This document shows positions 10,658 through 18,849 of a stretch of DNA of 64,000 nucleotides, piece by piece. Origin of the DNA: Sphaerotilus uruguayifluvii. Lineage in GTDB: Bacteria > Pseudomonadota > Gammaproteobacteria > Burkholderiales > Burkholderiaceae_C. Within the stretch, counting starts at the first letter, position 1, and each line of letters opens with the position of its first letter. The stretch covers positions 124,001-188,000 of the forward strand of contig NZ_JABSNM010000007.1 of the NCBI RefSeq assembly GCF_013294065.1, read 5' to 3'. Both the position numbers and the translations under genes were made by a program. The notes beneath the pieces were generated by a model, which worked only from the letters and a program-made list of their open reading frames with translations, ran no database searches and was not told where the DNA came from.

Positions 10658-11686
10658 TCAGCGCGCCGAGAACGGCACATAGGTCGACGCCTCGCCACGA
10701 ATGTGGCGTGCAAGCAACCGCGCCTGCACCAGCGGAACCAGCCCGAGCGGCACCGCTTCGGCCAGCAACGGGTGCGTCAACTCTTCCTTCTTGCGCTCCT
10801 GGTAGGCGATGACGACCGCCTTGCGCGCATCCCCTTCAAGCAAAACCGCCCCGCCCTCGCGCTCAGTGAAGTCGCCAGCGCCGAGCTGGCCACGGTTCAC
10901 CAGCGTCAGCGCCAGCCGGTCGGCGAACGGCCGAAACTCCTCGACCAGATCCAGCGCCAGCGCCGCGCGACCGGGCCGCAGCGCGTGCAGGAAGCCCAGC
11001 TGCGGATCAAGTCCAGCGGCCTCGATGGCACTGCGACAGTCGTTCATCCACATCGAGTACAGGAAGCTCAGCAGCGCATTCATCCGGTCGCGTGGTGGCC
11101 GACGGCTGCGACCGTTCATCGAGAAGAACTCGCGCCGGTCTGCACGCACCAGCAGGTTCAGCGCCTCGAAGTAGCCCCGCGCAGCCCCTCCCTCTATACC
11201 ACGTACCGTATCCAGATCACCGGCGGCAGGCAACGCCCGCAGGCTTGCCGCCAGATCATCGACGGACCGAACAAGCCGAGACGCTTCGTCCTCGGCCCTG
11301 GATTCACGGGCACCCCGTTGCAGCACCTGGCGCTGATTGCGGATCTTGCCGGCCACCACGGTACGCGCCAGCTCCAGCACGAACGCCGGCCGGTCGATCG
11401 CTTGGTGATGGGCCCGGCGCAGCAGCACGTTGCCACTGGTCTCGCCCTCCAGCCGCGCCTTGAAGCGGCCGTGAATGTCGAGCAGCACCAGCGCCTTGCC
11501 CTCCTCGGCGAGCCGGTGCATCAGCGGCGAACTCAGCGACACATGGCCGAAGCAGACCACGGCGTTCAGGTGATGCAGCGGCACGCGCAGCCGCGTCTCG
11601 CGTTCGACCTCGACGCGCAGCGTGTCGTTGTCGAGCCGCAGGTAGCTCTCGGGCACCGTCACGTACAGCGTGTTCAGCAGTTGCAT
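10658..11686 (-). CDS. cas1: CRISPR integrase Cas1 (type I-C)
   Basis: 342 residues, the usual type I-C length. An N-terminal beta domain ([18 protein letters not shown]) precedes the helical catalytic domain. The expected metal ligands are visible: E165 ([12 protein letters not shown]), H234 ([10 protein letters not shown]) and D246 with following Glu residues ([11 protein letters not shown]). The hallmark helix [11 protein letters not shown] is present. The protein integrates prespacers at the leader-repeat junction with Cas2. The gene starts 26 bp after the cas4 stop. Nothing suggests inactivation. Confidence 0.98.
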   Translation of the reverse strand: MQLLNTLYVTVPESYLRLDNDTLRVEVERETRLRVPLHHLNAVVCFGHVSLSSPLMHRLAEEGKALVLLDIHGRFKARLEGETSGNVLLRRAHHQAIDRPAFVLELARTVVAGKIRNQRQVLQRGARESRAEDEASRLVRSVDDLAASLRALPAAGDLDTVRGIEGGAARGYFEALNLLVRADRREFFSMNGRSRRPPRDRMNALLSFLYSMWMNDCRSAIEAAGLDPQLGFLHALRPGRAALALDLVEEFRPFADRLALTLVNRGQLGAGDFTEREGGAVLLEGDARKAVVIAYQERKKEELTHPLLAEAVPLGLVPLVQARLLARHIRGEASTYVPFSAR

Positions 11687-11712
11687 CGCGTCATTCCCCT
11701 AGGGTTCGATCG

Positions 11713-12399
11713 TCAGTCAGCATCCGCCTCGGGATCGAACAGCACCGCATGCAGGTCACGCGGACCGTGCAGCCGACGCCACGCCTCGGGCTGACAGCGG
11801 TCGCGCAGTGAACAGCCTCGGCAGCGTCGCTCGTCCGCGGTCGGTGCCGGCAGCACGCCACCGGCAAGCATCGCCCGCACCGCAGCCACCGTTTCCGCCA
11901 CCTGCTGCCGCAGTGCCGCATCGATCGGCACGACCCGACGCCGCTTCGAGCTGGCGTAGTACAGCGCCCCTTCCGGCACCGCCCGCCCGGTCATGGCCTC
12001 CAGGCACAGCGCCTGTGCGGCAAGCTGCATGTCGTCGGCGAGGGCGATGTCGGCCGCCTTGTGGCGCGAGCCGTGCTTGTACTCGACCGGGTAGGGTGTC
12101 CCATCGGCCGGGTCGAACTCGACCGCGTCGGTCTTGCCGATCAGTCCGAGCGCGTCGTGCCACACCGGCAGCGCCCGCTCGACGCGCACACCGCGGCGCA
12201 ACTCGAAACCGGGCTGGTCGACCTGCGCGTGAACCGCCTGCCCCCTCAGCGTGTGCACGTTGTCGTCGAACACCTGCTCCAGATGGATCAGACCGCACTG
12301 GCGTGGACAGTAGGCCCAGTGCTGCAGGGCCGACAGCGGGATCGGGTCAGGCGGCTCGTCGCCGCCAGGCCGGACTCCTTCGTTCTCGGCCGACACCAT
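11713..12399 (-). CDS. cas4: CRISPR-associated exonuclease Cas4 (type I-C)
   Basis: 228 residues. An iron-sulfur cluster can be built from CPRQC near residue 31 and the C-terminal RCRGCSLRDRC. The RecB/PD-(D/E)XK-like core is seen in GKTDAVEF and YPVEYKHGSRHK. Cas4 trims prespacer ends and selects those with the correct PAM before Cas1-Cas2 integration, so its presence predicts functional PAM-dependent acquisition. The start codon lies one nucleotide beyond the cas7 stop, so expression is coupled. It is intact and of family-typical length. Confidence 0.97.
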   Translation of the reverse strand: MVSAENEGVRPGGDEPPDPIPLSALQHWAYCPRQCGLIHLEQVFDDNVHTLRGQAVHAQVDQPGFELRRGVRVERALPVWHDALGLIGKTDAVEFDPADGTPYPVEYKHGSRHKAADIALADDMQLAAQALCLEAMTGRAVPEGALYYASSKRRRVVPIDAALRQQVAETVAAVRAMLAGGVLPAPTADERRCRGCSLRDRCQPEAWRRLHGPRDLHAVLFDPEADAD

Positions 12400-12400
12400 C

Positions 12401-13309
12401 TCAGCAGCGTCGAGTGAGCGTCACCCCAGTCGCCGCCGGCAACGACTGGCCCGGCGCGAGCGGCTGGCCGTCGAACAGCACGGCATAGGCACCGAAGCCG
12501 CGTGCCGGCGTGCCGGGCGCAGTCGGCGCCACGGTCAGGCGGTCGAACAGCGCATGGGCCGGCGCGTTGCCCAGTTCGCTCTCATGCTTGAAGACATAGA
12601 GGCCGCGGGTGGACATCTGACCGCGGGCAGCGGAGCGGTCGTGCTCGAACATCTGCTCCAGCGCCTTGAAGAACAGTTCCAGGTCATCGCCCGAGAAGCC
12701 GGTCTGCCGGGCAAGGAACGACGAGATGAAGCCATGCGAGCGGTACAGGCCGTAGGGCACCGTGTGCTTGCGGCCCATCGTGCGGTTGTCGCCGCCCTGC
12801 TTCTCGGCTTCGGCCTCGGTCGCCACCGCCATGCGGGTGATCGAGTGCTCCAGCGCGACGACCGGCTCGACCGAGCGGGCGAAGGTCATCTGCACCGGAC
12901 CGCGCACCTGGCCGCAGTTGACGCCGGTGGACATCACGGCGCCGAAGGTGCGCACGTCGAAGAAGTTGCGGCACATCCAGTCGCGCGCCTTCTCGACCGT
13001 CTCGCCGCCGCCCTTGCGCTTCTTGTCGTCGCCCTTGAGCGCATCGCCGGCGCCGATGGCCTCGTAGGCCCGCTCATGCGTCTTGTTCAGGATCGCCTTT
13101 TCCTTCACGTAGATCTCGTGCGGCGGCTGCTCGCCGTGCACCAGGCCGACGAAGTTGCGCACCTTGCGCTTGAGCGCCACGTCGGTGACCAGGCCGTGGC
13201 CGGTCTCGGCGTCCAGCCGCGGCAGGTTGCCGGCGTCCGGGTCGCCGTTGGGATTGCCGTCCTTCACGTCGAACAGCAGGACGAAGTCGTAACGGTGGGT
13301 CAGGCTCAT
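12401..13309 (-). CDS. cas7: Cascade backbone protein Cas7 (type I-C, Csd2)
   Basis: 302 residues, beginning with the canonical Csd2 opening: [19 protein letters not shown]. Later conserved segments include [10 protein letters not shown] and [11 protein letters not shown]. Multiple copies of Cas7 coat the spacer part of the crRNA in Cascade. The gene lies two bases after the cas8c stop and one base before the cas4 start. The sequence is complete with no sign of decay. Confidence 0.98.
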   Translation of the reverse strand: MSLTHRYDFVLLFDVKDGNPNGDPDAGNLPRLDAETGHGLVTDVALKRKVRNFVGLVHGEQPPHEIYVKEKAILNKTHERAYEAIGAGDALKGDDKKRKGGGETVEKARDWMCRNFFDVRTFGAVMSTGVNCGQVRGPVQMTFARSVEPVVALEHSITRMAVATEAEAEKQGGDNRTMGRKHTVPYGLYRSHGFISSFLARQTGFSGDDLELFFKALEQMFEHDRSAARGQMSTRGLYVFKHESELGNAPAHALFDRLTVAPTAPGTPARGFGAYAVLFDGQPLAPGQSLPAATGVTLTRRC

Positions 13310-13311
13310 GT

Positions 13312-15108
13312 TCAGTCTCCCTGGGTGGTTTCGGTGGTTTCAGTGGTTTCAGCGGCGGTTGCGCAGGCCGCAGCCTTGCTGGCTTCGGACTTGGTGAAGA
13401 AGTCCTGGCGCTGGTGGTAGTAGCCGAGCGCGAAGCGGCCCTGGTCGGGCAGTGCCATGTGGGTCGGGAAGTCGTCGAGGCCGCCGACAATCTCGGCAAT
13501 CAGCTTCTCGAAGTTGGTGGCCCGGCCTCGGTTCGTCAGCTTGGCGAGGTGGTGGTTCTTCAGCCGCATCAGCGTCGTGAACACCGCCACAGGCGTGCTG
13601 GACGCAGCACCGTAGTAGCGCTCGCGGATCGTGGCGTTCAGGCCGGGGCTGGCCTCTTCCTGGATCTTCTCCAGCGTGGCGAACAGCCGGCCAAGCCGGT
13701 AGCCCGTGTTCATGTTGTCGAGATCGAGCATGGGACGGTAGACCTCCTCTGACTTGGGGTTCTGGAAGCGGATGGCGCGGTTCAGGCACGCCTTGATGAC
13801 GCAGGCCCGCAGGTAGCTGACATGGCGCTCGGCCCGGCAGCGCTGCACCGCCGCGTTGAGCCACAGCGCCGGGAACGGGCCGCCGGTCAGGATGGCGCGC
13901 ATCACGTCGCCGCCGAGGTTCGGTGGCACGTTGTCGGCCTTGCCCTGCAGCGCGATGGCGGTCAGCAGACGGAACAGCGGTGGAAACTCCGGGTCGTGCG
14001 GACCGCGCTGCAGTTCGAGGTCGTCGAACCACTGCCGGATGCGCACGGCGATCTCGTGCAGCGGCGCCGCGTGCCAGAAACGGATGGCGATACGGGCGGC
14101 GTTCGGCGCCAGGCCCAGGACGTAGAAGCGCCGCGTGCCGCCGGCCCCATCGAACTGCCCCGACTGCAGCGCGTCGAACAGCGCCCGCACCTGCTCGGTG
14201 TGCTCGTCCGGGTTGTCGTGGTCGGCATCGAAGAACGAGGCGAAGGCGTCCTCGAAGTCGCTGTCCTGACCCGACTGCGCCCAGAACACCGTGCTGGCGT
14301 CGCCGACCTGCATGCGCTGGCGCGAGCCCTTGGCCAGCAGGCTGTTCAGGGCCGTCGTGTACGCGAAGGCCGCCGTCGGGCTGACCGGGGCGTTGGCGCC
14401 CTGCTCCTTGCCGAACGAGCGGAAGGCGTCGAGGTTGAACGACACGATGTTTGCGCCGGAGGTCTGCGCCCCCCAGACGCCCTTGACGGCGCTGTGCAAA
14501 CGCTCCGGTTCGGCCGAGTCGCCCGTGATCAGACAGACCAGGGCTGCACCGGGGGCATCGTCCTTCGGACCTGCCGCAGACACCGCACCGATCACGCCGG
14601 GGCGCTGGCACACGAGGTCGATGTCGTCCTTCAACCGGAAGGACACGATCGGATTGACCTCGGCGATCTCGGCCCACTGCGGCTGCGACTGCGCATCGGC
14701 CAGCGGCTGGCCCGCCAGAAACCGCTGAACCGCAGCCAGCCCGGCGTCCTCCGGCACCCGCTGTGCCAGTTGGTCCACCCGCTGCCGGAACGCAGCGACC
14801 TGCTCGGCCACCCGCTGCGGCTTGCCTTTGGTGTCGAGCCCGAGCACGTATTCGGCCGTGTCCCACAGCAGGTTGGCCGCGACCCCGGAGGTCTTCTTGA
14901 CCCCTTGCGGCACCTGATACCGCCGGGCGAGCTTCTTCTTGCCCTCCTGCGTCCGCGTGTCCGAAATACCTACCAGCCGCCCATCCGGCGCCAGCTCCAG
15001 GATGAACGGAATCTCCTTCTCCTCCAGCCCGGCCGCCGGCAAGCGCCGCGCCGGGTCCGGGTCGCGCATGCGGCGCTCGTAGTAGCCATGCAGAGCCTGC
15101 AGGATCAT
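13312..15108 (-). CDS. cas8c: Cascade large subunit Cas8c (Csd1)
   Basis: 598 residues from the ATG at 15108 ([13 protein letters not shown]), the usual Csd1 beginning. The frame stays open further upstream, but that stretch overlaps cas5c and has no family similarity, so I reject the longer start. Recognisable parts are [13 protein letters not shown] near the N-terminus and [18 protein letters not shown]. The C-terminal residues [19 protein letters not shown] are typical of Csd1 proteins. Cas8c recognises the PAM (TTC in studied type I-C systems) and recruits Cas3; in this subtype an internal start in cas8c usually also supplies the small Cas11c subunit. The start overlaps the cas5c stop (ATGA). 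Confidence 0.97.
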   Translation of the reverse strand: MILQALHGYYERRMRDPDPARRLPAAGLEEKEIPFILELAPDGRLVGISDTRTQEGKKKLARRYQVPQGVKKTSGVAANLLWDTAEYVLGLDTKGKPQRVAEQVAAFRQRVDQLAQRVPEDAGLAAVQRFLAGQPLADAQSQPQWAEIAEVNPIVSFRLKDDIDLVCQRPGVIGAVSAAGPKDDAPGAALVCLITGDSAEPERLHSAVKGVWGAQTSGANIVSFNLDAFRSFGKEQGANAPVSPTAAFAYTTALNSLLAKGSRQRMQVGDASTVFWAQSGQDSDFEDAFASFFDADHDNPDEHTEQVRALFDALQSGQFDGAGGTRRFYVLGLAPNAARIAIRFWHAAPLHEIAVRIRQWFDDLELQRGPHDPEFPPLFRLLTAIALQGKADNVPPNLGGDVMRAILTGGPFPALWLNAAVQRCRAERHVSYLRACVIKACLNRAIRFQNPKSEEVYRPMLDLDNMNTGYRLGRLFATLEKIQEEASPGLNATIRERYYGAASSTPVAVFTTLMRLKNHHLAKLTNRGRATNFEKLIAEIVGGLDDFPTHMALPDQGRFALGYYHQRQDFFTKSEASKAAACATAAETTETTETTQGD

Positions 15109-15764
15109 GACCGCACCTCCACACCCGACAGGTCCAGCACGCCACGCACGACCCGAGCGCGGAAGAAGGTCGGCTTCGGGTCCGCCGGCCGGCTGAAATC
15201 CATGTCGTAGAGCATCCAGCCGAAATCGCCATCCACATCGACACACGGCTCGGGCTCGCCATGCGGCGAGGTCACCAGCCGGAAGCGGGCGTCGAACTCG
15301 CGGCAGCCGAGATAGGGCTGGTTGACGCACTGGCCCTTCGAGGCGCGGCGGCTGAACATCTCGGCGTACTTGGCCGGGTTGTGCAGCGCCTCGCCCTTGA
15401 CCGCCGTGATGCGCGCATGCAGCCGGTAGCGCACGTCGCGCAGGAACAGCCCGGCGCGCTGCTGGCGCTCGTCCTCGATGTAGAGCCCGAGCTGACCCTG
15501 CCCGGCCGTCATCGCCGTCTGCACGTTGCGCGTCGAGATCACCGCGCCGACCTCATTGCGTCGCACGCTGATCCACCGCACCGGCGCCAGGATCTCGATG
15601 CGCTCGACCTGCCAGCGGATCTCCGGCTTCCACAGGATCGCCTCGAACACCGAGCGAGCCGCCGACGGCGTGATGAAGTCGTAGGAGACCCGCTCCACCT
15701 TCATCTCGGGCCGGGTGAAGCAGGCGTAGTCGCCCTGCACCTCAAGACAAAAACTCAAGTCCAT
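15105..15764 (-). CDS. cas5: Cas5c (Cas5d), pre-crRNA endoribonuclease and Cascade subunit
   Basis: 219 residues starting MDLSFCLEVQGDYACFTRPE, with a strong GGGAGG ribosome site. The conserved segments YDFITPSAARSVFEAILWKP and ISVRRNEVGAVI are typical of type I-C Cas5. In this subtype Cas5 replaces Cas6: it cuts the repeat stem-loop at its 3' base, leaving an 11-nt 5' handle, and stays bound to that handle. The gene follows the small ORF at 15826-15960 by 61 bp. Its promoter is probably within 15961-16060, where the crRNA-like element described separately would bind. Confidence 0.97.
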   Translation of the reverse strand: MDLSFCLEVQGDYACFTRPEMKVERVSYDFITPSAARSVFEAILWKPEIRWQVERIEILAPVRWISVRRNEVGAVISTRNVQTAMTAGQGQLGLYIEDERQQRAGLFLRDVRYRLHARITAVKGEALHNPAKYAEMFSRRASKGQCVNQPYLGCREFDARFRLVTSPHGEPEPCVDVDGDFGWMLYDMDFSRPADPKPTFFRARVVRGVLDLSGVEVRS

Positions 15765-15825
15765 TCAATCCTCCCGTTTAGAAGCACCGCCGAAGCTGTG
15801 CCTGAGAAGCGACCTTGCCCCAGCC

Positions 15826-15960
15826 CTACCTGAGCAACACAGCGAGCACCACCGGGACAGCGATCACGATCACCGCAACGACACACGAAGCGTAGAAGCG
15901 ATGGTTCGGCTGCTTTTGCATCAGACGCAGTTCACGGACGAGTGGCGTGGGGTCAAGCAT
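15826..15960 (-). CDS. 44-residue single-pass membrane protein between cas3 and cas5c (candidate CreT-like toxin)
   Basis: The ORF starts at an ATG at 15960 behind a GGGAG ribosome site and encodes 44 residues ending in a TAG at 15826. A short polar N-terminus with basic and acidic residues (LVRELRLMQKQPNHRFY) is followed by one uninterrupted hydrophobic helix (VVAVIVIAVPVVLAVLL) and a terminal Arg. Size and layout resemble small membrane toxins or small membrane regulators; I do not recognise a named family. It lies on the cas strand, 61 bp before cas5c, with the crRNA-like element's target about 49 bp upstream of its start. Function is inference only. It could also be a fortuitous ORF, but the ribosome site, helix and context favour a real gene. 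Confidence 0.6.
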   Translation of the reverse strand: MLDPTPLVRELRLMQKQPNHRFYASCVVAVIVIAVPVVLAVLLR

Positions 15961-16005
15961 GGGGGACTCCCATCTGGTTGCAACGAAGCGCACTCTACAT
16001 CATCA

Positions 16006-16042
16006 TTCCAAATATGTCTTGCTGCACCTAAAGTCTGATTTG
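16006..16042 (+). promoter_or_regulatory. PAM plus protospacer-like target of the adjacent crRNA-like element
   Basis: TTC at 16006-16008 is followed by CAAATATGTCTTGCTGC (16009-16025). It matches the first 17 nt of the spacer-like sequence at 16103-16119 at 14 positions; mismatches are at 6, 9 and 12. TTC is the preferred type I-C PAM and is on the correct (5', non-target) side. Beyond position 17 the match decays. The site lies 49 bp upstream of the 44-residue ORF and about 245 bp upstream of cas5c, so bound Cascade would block their promoter or early transcription. On the minus strand the site includes a weak -10-like CATATT. Confidence 0.7.
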
Positions 16043-16045
16043 GTG

Positions 16046-16057
16046 CATGCTAGCATG
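16046..16057. promoter_or_regulatory. Perfect 12-bp palindrome with extended -10 element
   Basis: CATGCTAGCATG is its own reverse complement. On either strand it supplies TGCTAGCAT, an extended -10 (TG-n-TAGCAT). On the plus strand a start near 16063 would fall just before the degenerate repeat at 16068, as expected for a crRNA-like transcript. On the minus strand it would transcribe through the target site towards the small ORF and cas5c. No good -35 is seen. It could also be a repressor site. Confidence 0.45.
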
Positions 16058-16062
16058 AACAC

Positions 16063-16130
16063 TCGTTGAGTCGTTACAAGCCGGCTCGATGTGGGTTGAA
16101 ACCAAATCTGACTAGCTGCTGCTGCAGCGG
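16063..16130 (+). ncRNA. crRNA-like regulatory RNA (CreA/CreR-type): degenerate repeat plus pseudo-spacer
   Basis: 16091-16102 (GTGGGTTGAAAC) is identical to the last 12 nt of the array repeat read in crRNA sense, and so keeps the complete 11-nt handle bound by Cas5c. Just before it GAGTCG (16068-16073) and CGGCTC (16082-16087) can pair around an 8-nt loop, mimicking the repeat stem although the sequence differs. The following CAAATCTGACTAGCTGC (16103-16119) acts like a spacer: it matches a TTC-flanked site at 16009-16025 in 14/17 positions. The element is on the strand opposite to the cas genes. Partial complementarity with repression instead of cleavage is the established behaviour of CreA antitoxins and CreR autoregulators in other type I loci. 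Expression is not shown. Confidence 0.7.
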
Positions 16131-16165
16131 CAACCGCGAAGAGCTTGGTAGCTCTTCGCGAGTTG
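16131..16165. terminator. Strong hairpin between the crRNA-like element and the cas3 stop
   Basis: CGCGAAGAGC and GCTCTTCGCG form a perfect 10-bp stem around TTGGTA, extended by CAAC/GTTG with one bulged base. It sits at the convergence of cas3 (minus) and the crRNA-like element (plus). There is no T-run on either side, so it is either a bidirectional Rho-independent-like stop of low efficiency or the 3' stabilising/processing structure of the small RNA. Confidence 0.5.
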
Positions 16166-16171
16166 CCCCAC

Positions 16172-18559
16172 TCATGCCATGTAGCTCGCCGGATCGCCGG
16201 GCGCCCCGCCGACCTGCGCCCCCACCACCGGGTCGTAGAACACGTCCGATTCGGTCTGCACGTACAAACCCGGCACCTGCGGCAGCTCGCGCACGTCGCC
16301 GCCCGCGACCAGCTTCTTCAGATCGTGCTGGTAGATCGTCACGCCGTAACGCTGCAGCTTGCGCATCAGCCAGCGGGCCGGGCCGTCGCGCTCCAGCATC
16401 CGCAGCAGCACGTTCACGTCCTCCCGGCACCGCGCGCTGTGGTAGCGCACGATCACCGTCGCCGCGTCCTTGTCGTCGATCAACCGGAAGGCGTCCGACG
16501 CATCGCGAAAGCGCACCGCCAGCGCCTGTTCCTGCCGGTCGATCTGCAGGCGCAACGCCTCGCAGATGCCCTTGCGGTCCAGTTCCGCGTCGGCATAGAG
16601 GTGCCGGAAATACGCCGCGATGCGCTCCAGCGCCAGCGGGTCGCGGTCCCCGCAGCCGTCCCACACCCGTGCGCAGGTCTGCGCCGCCTGCCGCATCAGC
16701 CCTGGCGGCGGCGCCTTCGGCGGCACGAAGACATGGACTTCGCCCATCGCCAGCCGCCCCTCGCGGTTGCAGCGCCCGGCCGCCTGCGCGACCGAATCGA
16801 GCCCGGCCAGCGCCCGGAACACCACCGGGAAGTCCAGATCGACGCCGGCCTCCACCAACTGCGTCGACACCACCCGCACCGGCTCGGCCTCGTCGCCCCG
16901 CGCCAGCGCTTCGCGCCGCGCGACCAGCGCCGCCTTGATGTCCGCGATGACCTCGCTGCGGTGCTGCGGACACATCAGCGCCGACAGGTGCCACAGCCCG
17001 CGTGCGCCGGTCGGCAATTCGCGCTTCAACCCTTCGTACAGCTCGCGGGCATCGGCACGCCGGCTCACGATGGCCAGCACCGCCTCGTGCGGCATCAGCG
17101 CCTCGGTCGTCACGCTCCAGGGCTGCGGCGTCTTCAGGTCCGCCGGCAGATGCACCCGCACCCGCTGCAGCGCCGCATAGAGCCCCGCCTCGTCGTCGAT
17201 GATCGCCGTCACCTCGCCCGGACCGTAGCCGCGCAAGCCCTTGCCACCGAACAGCGGCTGCGAGGTCAGCGTCGGCTGCGTCGCGGTGCACAGCACCACC
17301 GTCACGCCGTGATCCCTCACCAGCAGCCGCAGCACGTCCACCACCGGCTGCAGGTACTCGACCGGCAGCAACTGCGCCTCGTCCAGCACCAGCACGCTGT
17401 TCGCAAGGTTGTGCAGCTTGCGACAGCGCGAGGTCCTGCGGGCGAACAGGCTCTCGAACAGCTGCACGCTGGTGGTCACGATGACCGGCGCATCCCAGTT
17501 CTCGCAGGCCAGCCGCGAGCGGGCGTTCTCGTCGCGCTCGTCGCTTTCGGCGTTGCTGTGGTGTTCGATCACCACGTCATCACCCAGCGGCGCGAAGACC
17601 TCGCGGTAAACCGCGGCGGTCTGCTCGATGATGCTGGTGTAGGGGATGACCATCACGACGCGGCGCTTGCCATGCCGCTCGGCGTGCGTGAGCGCGAAGG
17701 CCATGCTCGCCAGCGTCTTGCCGCCGCCGGTCGGCACGGTCAGCGTGTAGGTGCCGGGCGCGCCCGTCGCCTTGGCCCGGCACGCGGCCAGCACCTCGGC
17801 GCGGCGGCGGTTCACTGGCGTATCGGTCTGACCGGCCGCCTGCACCGCCTCGGCCTTGCGCGCCATGTAGTCGTCGAACACGCCCCTCAGGCAGGACATC
17901 GGCAGCGCATCCGCCTGCCGGGCCTGCGCCGCGCCAGGAGACATGAATGCCTCGGTATCCAGGAAGTCCGCGTCCACCAGCGCCGAGAACAGCATGCGCA
18001 ACCACAGCGCGAAGCGGCCGGGGATTTCCTCGATGCCGTTGCGCCCGAGGGGCAGCTGCTTCAGGTCAGGCAGGTTCAGCACCGCAGGCGCCAGAAGTTC
18101 CGGCGCGGGGCCGCCCTGGCGTGCCTCGGCCAGCTCGCGCGCCGCATCGAACCCGGCCAGACGCCCCTTCAGGCCGCCCTCCCAGTTGTCCAGCCCGGCG
18201 TGGTGACCCGCAATCACGTATTGCAGCACCCGCGCCAGCACCAACCCCTGCGGTCCGAGCCGCTCCTTCAGCGTCTGGGCCGCCCACAGCGCGCCAGCGG
18301 CCGAGTGACTCTTGTCGCTGCCCTGCGGCAAGCGGCCCTCGATGTGCGCCTCGGCCACCATGCGGATGTAGCGCTGGAACCCGGTGCGGTACTTGCCCAG
18401 GTCATGCCACAGCCCGGCCAGGCGGGCCAGCTCGCGCGCCAGTGGATCGTGGTTCAGATGACTCGCGGCCAGCGCGGCCACCGCCCGAAGATGCTCGTCG
18501 AGAAGATGGGGGGCCCCACCTCCCTGTCCGGCATGCGCGATCGCGATGCCCGTGTTCAT
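16172..18559 (-). CDS. cas3: CRISPR-associated helicase-nuclease Cas3 (HD and SF2 helicase fused)
   Basis: 795 residues from the ATG at 18559, chosen because AGGAGG lies just upstream; the frame extends 28 codons further without support. The N-terminal HD nuclease has LWHDLGKYRTGF (H52, D53) and AGHHAGLDNW. The helicase shows Walker A VPTGGGKT (K281), the DEAD-like VLDEAQLL (D393) and motif VI QAAGRCNREG. Cas3 is recruited by Cascade after PAM recognition and degrades target DNA. It is the first cas gene and is separated from the others by 0.4 kb holding the crRNA-like element, so Cascade genes probably have their own promoter. All catalytic motifs look intact. Confidence 0.98.
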   Translation of the reverse strand: MNTGIAIAHAGQGGGAPHLLDEHLRAVAALAASHLNHDPLARELARLAGLWHDLGKYRTGFQRYIRMVAEAHIEGRLPQGSDKSHSAAGALWAAQTLKERLGPQGLVLARVLQYVIAGHHAGLDNWEGGLKGRLAGFDAARELAEARQGGPAPELLAPAVLNLPDLKQLPLGRNGIEEIPGRFALWLRMLFSALVDADFLDTEAFMSPGAAQARQADALPMSCLRGVFDDYMARKAEAVQAAGQTDTPVNRRRAEVLAACRAKATGAPGTYTLTVPTGGGKTLASMAFALTHAERHGKRRVVMVIPYTSIIEQTAAVYREVFAPLGDDVVIEHHSNAESDERDENARSRLACENWDAPVIVTTSVQLFESLFARRTSRCRKLHNLANSVLVLDEAQLLPVEYLQPVVDVLRLLVRDHGVTVVLCTATQPTLTSQPLFGGKGLRGYGPGEVTAIIDDEAGLYAALQRVRVHLPADLKTPQPWSVTTEALMPHEAVLAIVSRRADARELYEGLKRELPTGARGLWHLSALMCPQHRSEVIADIKAALVARREALARGDEAEPVRVVSTQLVEAGVDLDFPVVFRALAGLDSVAQAAGRCNREGRLAMGEVHVFVPPKAPPPGLMRQAAQTCARVWDGCGDRDPLALERIAAYFRHLYADAELDRKGICEALRLQIDRQEQALAVRFRDASDAFRLIDDKDAATVIVRYHSARCREDVNVLLRMLERDGPARWLMRKLQRYGVTIYQHDLKKLVAGGDVRELPQVPGLYVQTESDVFYDPVVGAQVGGAPGDPASYMA

Positions 18560-18688
18560 GTCTTCCTCCTGATGGATCAGCGCCAGTGATTCGATGAGCT
18601 GGCTGCGTGGCAATATTGCGCAGCAGCCCGTCGAATTCAGCAAAACTGATCAAATCAGGAAGAGAGACCTTCGGCTTACCAATATTAT

Positions 18689-18704
18689 CGTGAAACAGTT
18701 CACG
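18689..18704. promoter_or_regulatory. Inverted repeat upstream of cas3
   Basis: CGTGAA and TTCACG flank ACAG, a 6-bp dyad about 130 bp upstream of the cas3 start and about 10 bp downstream of the VOC stop. A GATAAT -10-like hexamer on the minus strand adjoins it (18684-18689). This is the likely cas3 promoter region with a possible operator. The regulator is unknown. Confidence 0.4.
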
Positions 18705-18713
18705 AATACGGCA

Positions 18714-18849
18714 TCAAGTATCGAGGTAGTCGATGATGTTGAAGAACGCCCCCTGCGGGTCCTGCAGCACCGCGAAGCGGCCCACGCCGGCGATGTCGGT
18801 CGGCGCCACCAGCACCTTGCCGCCGAGCGCGGCGCATTCGGCGGCCATC
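18714..18849 (-). repeat. Right direct repeat flanking the CRISPR-Cas island
   Basis: These are the last 136 nt of the VOC gene, repeated in the same orientation at 2601-2735 with one substitution and one indel. Together the copies enclose about 16 kb containing only the CRISPR-Cas system. Confidence 0.9.

Noticed and set aside
15109-15330. Longer start for cas8c
   Set aside because: The added residues overlap cas5c and are unlike Csd1; the ATGA overlap at 15105-15108 is the expected arrangement.
16032-16044. A second match of the pseudo-spacer, on the minus strand (first 11 bases, one mismatch)
   Set aside because: It lacks a TTC PAM and the match ends after 11 bases; it may instead allow pairing with the 5' part of a longer transcript. 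The TTC-flanked site at 16009 is preferred.
16145-18589. An 814-codon open frame antisense to cas3
   Set aside because: A shadow of cas3: Arg/His/Gln-rich, no motifs, while cas3 has all catalytic residues.
2483-18713. An integrase or transposase that could have carried the CRISPR island
   Set aside because: No such gene, intact or broken, is recognisable between the flanking repeats.
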